This document shows, one piece after another, positions 57,950 through 64,000 of a DNA stretch of 64,000 nt (its first letter is position 1; each line of letters begins with the position of its first letter). The notes under the pieces were generated by a model, which was given only the letters and a program-made list of their open reading frames with translations, was not told the DNA's origin and ran no database searches. Origin of the DNA: Cryptomeria japonica. Taxonomy: Eukaryota; Streptophyta; Pinopsida; Cupressales; Cupressaceae. Position numbers and translations under genes: made by a program. The stretch is from positions 145,758,349-145,822,348 of the forward strand of contig NC_081410.1 of assembly GCF_030272615.1 (NCBI RefSeq). The letters are read 5' to 3'.

Positions 57950-59308
57950 CACTATAACTGACATGATTGAGTTGTTCGACTGCAGGAGTATTTGCCGATG
58001 CTAGAGTCACGGGAGAGATTCCCGTCGATGCAGAGGTTGCGACTTGAGTTGACACTTGGGGACCGAGCTGCCATTAAGGCGATGGGTTTGAGACATGTAC
58101 TATATGTGCTTGAGTTTCGGGCAAACATGGGTTTGCTGACTGCGCTTGCTGAGAGATGACACTCTGAGACATGCACATTCCATTTACCGATGGGTGAGAT
58201 GACAGTCACCCTGGAGGATGTTTAAAGGATTCTGCGGGTGCCGATCGATGGAGATTTGATCCCCTACGATCGAGATGGAGACCGGGAGGCATTGAGACGA
58301 GTGTTTCAGGACCCTGGATTGGAGATGAGGGCAGGACATGTGGCATGGGACACCATGACAGCCACAGGGTTAGCATTACCGGCAGTGATCGGAGGAGCTA
58401 TCAGTGGGTTCCTGTGTCCAGACAGGGCGACACAGGGATTGGTTGTGGGTTGGGGGGGAGCACTGGAGACACTGGTGACGCAGCACACCAGATACGCTTG
58501 GGGACCATGTGTGCTGGCCCATTTGTATTACGAGCTTCACCAGTTTGTTTATCACGGGTCAGTGGGATTGGGCTGCGGGGTGACACTGCTGCAGGTGTGG
58601 GCTTACGAGCATCTGCTAGTGATGAGGCCGATACACTTCAAAGGCAGGGGACATGGATGCAGTTTTGTGCATCTATACAATATGATCACCTCGCAGCCAC
58701 GGATTGGCAGGTTGGAGCATTGGCGGCAAGTGCTAGATGATATTGATGTGGTCATATGGAGACCATATCTAGGCTGCGAGGAGTGGGAGGATGACGCAGT
58801 GGAGCTGCCCTACACCTTCCAGAGCAGGTACCTGATTGGGCGGACGCCCTATGTGATAGAGAGGCAGCTTGTGGACAGGGTTTGCAGGCAGTATGGCAGG
58901 ATTCAGAGGATGCCACGGGGCTCGGGCATGTATGCCCGCACAGTCAGAGATCAGGCGCAGTTTGGGTCGTTGCTGTCATATGATCAAGCACTCACACAGC
59001 TAGCAGAGATGGTACCCCTACCCTGGGACATGTGGCCTGAGATCGAGGATGTCGGGATGAATGCTGAGTATTCAACATATTGGGCAGAGCATCCATTTCC
59101 CCGATTGACAGATCCAAGAGAGGCACTGGAGGGAGATGGTGGTGGTGAGGAGGATGATGATGGAGGTGATGGTGGCCGAGGCCGACGGAGGAGGCGAGGA
59201 GTAGTTGGAGAGAGGCGAGTTGCACCTCGGAGGGAGGGTGGAGAGGAGAGGCAGGCTCGGGTGGTGAGGGGTCACGGTGGATTGCCTCTACAGGTACCAG
59301 CAGCATAG

Positions 59309-59465
59309 GGTCCCAGGCAGGTACAGAGACAGGGACAGGTACAGGGACAGGTGCCAGTACAGGCACAGGAGCAGGGACGGAGACAGGTATAGGCATAGAG
59401 GCATGTACAGAGACAGGTACCTGTACAGGCACCAGTACAGGTACAGATACAGGGGCAGGCACCCA
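59309..59465 (+). repeat. CAGGTACAGG-type coding minisatellite in PMD exon 2
   Basis: Short repeats of GGTACAGGGACA and variants encode a Gln/Val/Gly/Pro-rich stretch between the Arg-rich region and the coiled coil. Three in-frame TAG codons (59306 just before it, 59390, 59396) sit where neighbouring units have CAG. Confidence 0.75.
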
Positions 59466-60003
59466 CAGAGGGGGAGCCACAGGCAGAGGTAGAGGGGGCT
59501 GACCCAGAGGAGGATGAGTTGATTGAGCTCAGGGAGATCTGCCAGGGACAGGCAGATGAGATTCAGGAGCTAGAGAGGGAGAGGGATCGGCTCAGGACGA
59601 GGCTCAGAGATACTAAGCGAGAGAGAGATCAGGCGATCCAGCGCTATACAGAGGCTGAGACAGCACTGAGGGCAGGGAGACAGGCGGCGGAGGACACAGG
59701 GGCAGGATATGCATATGTGTTGCGGGCAGGAGAGGAGATAGGCTACTGGAGGGATCTCTACTATGGTGCAGTGCCAGCAGATCAGTGGGCGAGGAGCTTC
59801 CATAGACCGTTGCGTACAGCGATAGCTATGGGGGGGAGCTGGAGGAGACAGGCATCGAGTGGTGGGGTCATGGGTCCACCACCACCACCAGATAGAGGAG
59901 ATAGGCAGGGTGATCCTGGGGCGGGTCCTTCAGGGGCTCAGATTCCACCGAGGCCAGGCGGCTCCGAGGGAGGGAGTTCATCATTGCCTTAGAGGGCTCC
60001 CCT

Positions 60004-61660
60004 TTGTATCAGTTTTGTACCATTTTTTGTATGATGATGTAGACACCTGCGGGTGCTTGTAGCCATATGATTTTGACATCATTGTATCATGACACTTTAT
60101 ATATATATATATATATATGAGATGATTCATCTTTGCGGCAACTATATGCATGTGTACCTATGTGATGAGATGTTTAATGATGTATGAAATGCCATATTTT
60201 TGTTCTTTTATGTTGTATATGCATGATGCAAATGTGAATGTATGTAATGTAGATGAATATGATAATGCAAATGTAAATTGTGCTAACGAGTGTTGTGTGC
60301 AGGATGTGATGTAGTTGTGATATCTATATGTATGTATAAAATGCTTATATGTTGTAATGCAGGTGCAACTATATGAAATGCAAATGTTTTTGGTGTGTCA
60401 TTATACTCAGTCATGTGATAGCAGGCTACGCGGACTCGAGAAGGACGATGGAAGTCAATCAAGAAAGGGGGATGAAAGATAGAAGATATGAAAGTGAAAG
60501 AGCTTCTTGTGCGTTATCATCATTAAGCTTTATTATGGCAAGTAGGTTATGACAATCGAGGCATATGCTCGACCCAGAAAGTCATTGTACCTGTTTACAT
60601 GGAGATAAGACAGTCACAAACAAGGAATGCCCCAGTTCACACTAGACTCACAGTGTCCTCATATCCTTGGACAAGTCATAGCATTACTAAAAGACAATCC
60701 ACAGACAACAAATACAAATAGGTGACGATACCCCATCCTCGCCTTTCTAGTCAAAGACATCCTGGAGATAGAATCTCTAGTCAAAGACATCCTGGAAAAG
60801 CTAAAAGACATGTCACCAAAAGATGAAATCAAAAGAAAACCAAGACTCGACACCAACATCCACTGTAGTCCTCAAGTTTAGTGTCTCTTGTCACTTGTAT
60901 AAGTCTTATTTGATTGTGGTCACAATGTTTACTGTCACAGAAAGGATAGATAGCACTGAACCATAATGTTGTTTGAGTCTGTTGAAAGATTTGATTTGTT
61001 GAAGCCCATTGTTGCTGCTGTGTCTCATCTGAAACTGATTGAATCCATGAAGTTGATACTTTATTGTGGAGAAGATGGAACTTTATTGCAGACTGGCGAT
61101 GCAGATGTTGCTTTATTGCGGATTGTGCGTGGATAGACTGAAGGAAGCTGGAAGAAACTGTACTCCTTGAAACATGTGATGTTCTTAGTTCCACACCCAT
61201 TACTAGACGTAGGATTTGCCTTAGCCACAGATAGGATCCGGTTTATTATGGATGGAAAGGGAGATTTATTATGAATGGCTAACCAATCTTGGGTAGATCA
61301 ATAACAAGCCATGATGGGAATGGGTAAGTTTATTATAGATGAATAGGTTGTGAGTGTGTGCAAAGTGAAATGATGAAAGTGAATCCTGAAGGAGGGAGGA
61401 GCAATGTCTCTACGCATGGCGCTGATGACCTAGTTTTCACCATGGTACTTGCCCAGGGCGCCACCGAAGTGGTTTTCACCATTGGACGAAATTATTTCTC
61501 TTTACTTTTTTCGATTTTTCAATGTTTTTTTGTGTCACAAGGCGCCTGTTTGCCAGGTTTTCACCAAGTAACGATTTTTTTTGTTTTATAATTTTTTTGT
61601 ATTTTGAATTTTTTGATTTTTTTGTATTTTTGAATTAGGATATTCCGAAGAGCTATGTGT
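60004..61660. other. Gypsy element 2, region between PMD gene and integrase tail
   Basis: Non-coding and collinear with 25988-27640 of element 1 at high identity. It has a (TA)n run at about 60098-60118, a doubled CTAGTCAAAGACATCCTGG phrase (60748-60795) and TTTATTGCGG-like phrases (61060-61120). No gene is seen. Confidence 0.6.
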
Positions 61661-62740
61661 AGAACCTGCGAAGGTGCATGCTGTTGATAGGATCCTCCAA
61701 AGGTTCACCTTCTGTAGTTGAGAGCTGATATGCCCCAGAGCCATATACTGCTGTGATGATGTAAGGACCAAGCCAGTTTGGTTCGAACTTGCCCTTCTTC
61801 TCTCTGTCTTGCTGATTCTTGGGATTTTCTCAAAGAACCAAGTCACCTACCTCAAATGTGCGAGGCTTGACTTTGCGATTGTAGTTGCGACTCATTCGTT
61901 GTTAGTAAGCCTTGAGATGATTAAAAGCAGTTTGTCTCTGTTCATCTAGCAGTTCCAGTTCTTGTAAGCGAGAGACTCTGTAATCTTCATCAGTGATGAT
62001 GTTTTGCAAAGAGACCCGTAAAGAGGGTAGCTCGACCTCAATAGGCAAGATGGCTTCAGAACCATAGACTAGTGAATAAGGTGTAGCTCCTGTAGGTGTG
62101 CGGACACTTGTGCGGTAGGCCCAAAGTGCAGGATTGAGTTGGATATGCCAATTACGGCCAGCATCGTCGACTGTCTTCTTGAGGATTTTAAGGATTGTTT
62201 TATTAGACGCCTCAACTTGACCATTACCTTGGGGGTAATATGGTGTGGAGAAATGATGGGAAATATGGAAGCGGTCACAGAGTTTACGAATATCCTGATT
62301 TTTGAAGGGCCGCCCGTTATCAGTGATAATGGAAACAGGGATACCATATCGACAAATGATATAGTTAAGGATGAAGGTGGCAATCTGTTTTCCAGTGATT
62401 TGTGTGAGAGGCACAGCTTCAATCCACTTCGTGAAATACTCTGTGGCTGTGATAATGAATTTATGACCATTGGAAGAAGGAGGGTGAATCTTGCCTATGA
62501 GATCGAGTCCCCATTGACAAAAGGGCCAAGGAGACGCAAGTGGCTGTAGTTCTTATGCTGAGGCATGTATGAGGTCTCCATGAATTTGACATTGCTTACA
62601 TTTCTTGACAAACTGATATGAGTCTTTTTCCATATTGGGCCAGTAATATCCAGTCCTAATGAGTTTCTTGGCCAAGGTAGGACCACTAGCATGTGGACCA
62701 CATATCCCTTCATGCACTTCACGTAACGCAATCTGAGCTT
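61660..62740 (-). pseudogene. Gypsy element 2 integrase
   Basis: Minus strand. The H2C2-type zinc region lies near 62560-62700 (HEGICGPHASGP, then CKQCQIHG). The core has the catalytic Asp in WGLDLIGKI (about 62505-62530), the second Asp in IITDNGRPFKN and the Glu in PQGNGQVEASNKTI. A 170-codon open stretch covers 61902-62414. The C-terminal part continues to PRTFEVGDLVL, a stop, WLGPYIIT and HLRRFYT, where element 1 keeps only this tail. Stops interrupt after HLKAY (TAA for an expected CAA), in VL*ENP, and near 62550. It joins element DNA to the target in an intact copy. Confidence 0.87.
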
Positions 62741-62759
62741 CGTCGCTTTCTAGACATCT

Positions 62760-63656
62760 AAGAAGAGTGCCATCTAGACCTCGTCGGTATAGGATATCAG
62801 CTAAAATGACATATCAAGAGAATTGGCGAATGAAGGTGCGGCGTTGGTTATTTGATAGATCAGGAGGTAGGATATTGTCGCGAAGGTATGTGAAGATGGA
62901 ACCATATAACTGGGATTCGGGACCAACAACACATATCATTTCAGTAGGAGTGATCTCATATGATGGAACCAAAAGGTTATCCACCAAGAACTCATAGCGG
63001 GTCTCATTTGGAGGTAAATCAATCAATGAAGCAATTGTAGCCATGGCATCTGCGGCGCGATTCTGCTCTCTTGGTATCTGCTCAAAATCTATCCTTGTGA
63101 AGTGTTGTTTCTAGTCATCCACCATTTGTTTGTAAGGCATTAATTTTTCATCTTTTGTTTGGTAATCATCAGTTGCTTGACGGATGACAAGTTGAAAATC
63201 CCCAAAAAAACGAAGTTCCTGGATCTTCCACTGAATTGCAATCCGTAATCCAGTTGTTAATGCCTCATATTCCGCTATATTGTTAGTGCAAGGAAATGAT
63301 AAGCGGTATGATTTTGGTATAGAATCCCCTTGAGGAGTTATAAAGAGAATACCAGCTCCTGCCCCATGCTGTGTGTATGAGCCGTCAAAGTACAGTTGCC
63401 ATGGCTTTGTATGTGATACTGTTAAAATGGATTCATCTGGAAATTCTGAATTTAGAAGAACATCATCAATCATGGGGGCATCTGCTAACTGATCTGTGAT
63501 GGCTTGTCCTTTTATTGCTTTTCTATCCACATACTCGATGTCGAATTCACTCAGGATCATTACCCATTTGGCCAGTCGCCCCGTAAGTGTTGCTTTATTG
63601 AGAAGGTATTTTAATGGATCAATTCTTGCAACCAACTTAGTCTTATGAGTGAGCAT
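62760..63656 (-). pseudogene. Gypsy element 2 second (archaeal-type) RNase H and linker
   Basis: Minus strand. WQLYFDGSYTQHGAGAG (catalytic Asp), NNIAEYEALTTGLRIA (Glu) and FFGDFQLVIRQ (Asp) match the additional RNase H found behind the normal one in Tat-lineage Gypsy elements. It is preceded by the end of the first RNase H and connection (DPLKYLLNKATLTGRLAKWVMILSEFD). The usual QNRAADAMATIASL linker follows toward integrase. A stop lies after YKQMVDD (near 63110) and another near 62812. Confidence 0.85.
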
Positions 63657-64000
63657 GTAATGTCATAATTTATGTGAAGCAAAGACCACGGCGAGACATG
63701 CACGCTCGATTGGTGTGTAGTTTAGCTCATATCCCACCAATGTGCGACTAATATAGTATACGGCCTTTTCCTTGCCCCCAGCAATTTGTTGTGCTAAGAG
63801 TGCTCCCAGTGCTGTTGGAGTAGCTGATATGTATAGTAGCAAAGGCTGATCTGGAACTGGTGGCATCAGAACAGGCGGATTCAAGAGATAATCATTGAGC
63901 ATCTGGAAAGCCTTTTGACAGTTATCATCCCATTTGAATTTGATATTTTTATGTAGCAGGTGTTGAAAAGGATTACACTTATCTGCAAGTTGTGCTATGA
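63657..64000 (-). pseudogene. Gypsy element 2 RT end and first RNase H (partial)
   Basis: Minus strand, cut by the window end. It reads LLNPPVLMPPVPDQPLLLYISATPTALGALLAQ, KAVYYISRTLVGYELNYTPIERACLAVVFASHKL: the RT connection and the first RNase H (the family Asp after LLLY is not evident: the text reads YIS). A TGA (63663-63665) follows FASHKL where relatives have Arg (CGA would give TGA by one C-to-T change). Confidence 0.82.

Larger units (their letters stand above)
57213..59992 (+). pseudogene. Antisense plant mobile domain (PMD) gene, full-length copy with stops
   Basis: This runs opposite to gag-pol, behind the 3' end of pol. Exon 1 is 57213-57278 (22 codons), donor CCA/GTAAGT; the intron is 57279-57985; exon 2 is 57986-59992 in phase 0. 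Read through, the product would be 690 aa. The PMD domain covers roughly residues 25-430 (SETCTFHLPMGEMTVTLEDV, VPIDGDLIPYDRDGD, then ALPAVIGGAISGFL and a Trp-rich C-terminal part such as WRQVLDDIDVVIWRPYLGCEEW). An acidic and then Arg-rich stretch follows, a Gln/Val repeat (59309-59465), a coiled coil (about 59519-59700, ELERERDRLRTRLRDTKRER) and a Pro/Gly-rich end. In-frame stops lie at 58157, 58223, 59306, 59390 and 59396. PMD proteins are linked to silencing in plants; the role in the element is unknown. Confidence 0.8.
56075..64000 (-). mobile_element. Second Ty3/Gypsy Tat-like element, runs past the window end
   Basis: The 3' LTR is at 56075-56867; the other LTR lies beyond 64000. It belongs to the same family as the nested element at 23852-35120: related LTR, the same polypurine tract (56868-56881) and the same antisense PMD gene and hairpin array. 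This copy keeps RT end, RNase H, a second (archaeal-type) RNase H, and integrase on the minus strand. Dual RNase H together with antisense ORFs behind pol is a described trait of the Tat lineage. Pol has several stops, so this copy is not autonomous now. Confidence 0.92.

Noticed and set aside
58992-59480. Minus-strand Pro/Val-rich frame opposite the PMD exon
   Set aside because: It mirrors the CAGGTACAGG coding minisatellite and the acidic/Arg stretches; composition is that of a repeat shadow.

Overview
The window is nuclear DNA of a seed plant. It is AT-rich and gene-poor, with one intact protein gene (eEF1A), a PPR pseudogene and many layers of Copia and Ty3/Gypsy LTR retrotransposons. The low gene density, long decayed spacers and Tat-lineage Gypsy elements would fit a conifer or other large-genome gymnosperm. 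That assignment is inference; nothing here proves the species.

Layout: 1-1250 is a broken Copia RT/RNase H fragment. 2848-5260 holds a candidate Copia LTR and decayed minus-strand pieces (an RNase H of the RVT_3 type, a Copia integrase fragment, a Copia gag). 9503-12027 (minus) is a complete eEF1A gene with three coding exons giving 447 aa, a leader intron and a recognisable promoter. 12.8-20.8 kb is AT-rich spacer with a likely tRNA-derived SINE near 14.8 kb. 20800-39434 is a minus-strand Copia element with ~1.4 kb LTRs and GTGAT target duplications. A younger minus-strand Ty3/Gypsy Tat-like element (23852-35120, 817-bp LTRs, CTAAC duplications) is nested in its reverse transcriptase. 39.48-39.80 kb is a PPR pseudogene. 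39.8-43.3 kb carries a tRNA-iMet-type primer site and a recent three-copy tandem duplication. 45.3-50.2 kb has two decayed, unrecognised reading frames pointing away from each other. 50.3-54.4 kb is repeat-derived spacer. 54.5-55.4 kb is a very large TA/TG/TATG microsatellite containing a palindrome. 56075 to the window end is a second copy of the Tat-like family, running out of the window. It still carries integrase and two RNase H domains.

The most interesting system is the Tat-like family. Sense gag-pol lies on the minus strand. Between pol and the 3' LTR, on the opposite strand, each copy carries a gene that looks spliced: its own TATA-like box, a 22-codon first exon, a phase-0 intron, then a plant mobile domain (PMD) exon, followed in the longer copy by a Gln/Val-rich stretch and a coiled coil. 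Inside that intron both copies hold an array of 25-bp units (6 and 7 units). Each unit is a 5-bp stem around a conserved 15-nt loop, and the stem bases change in a compensatory way from unit to unit (GTACT/AGTAC, GCACT/AGTGC, ACACT/AGTGT, GCATT/AATGC). This suggests that the fold, not just the sequence, has been maintained. The nested copy has lost RT, RNase H and most of integrase but keeps a long gag and a gag-protease-linker-integrase-tail reading frame, so it looks like a non-autonomous derivative.
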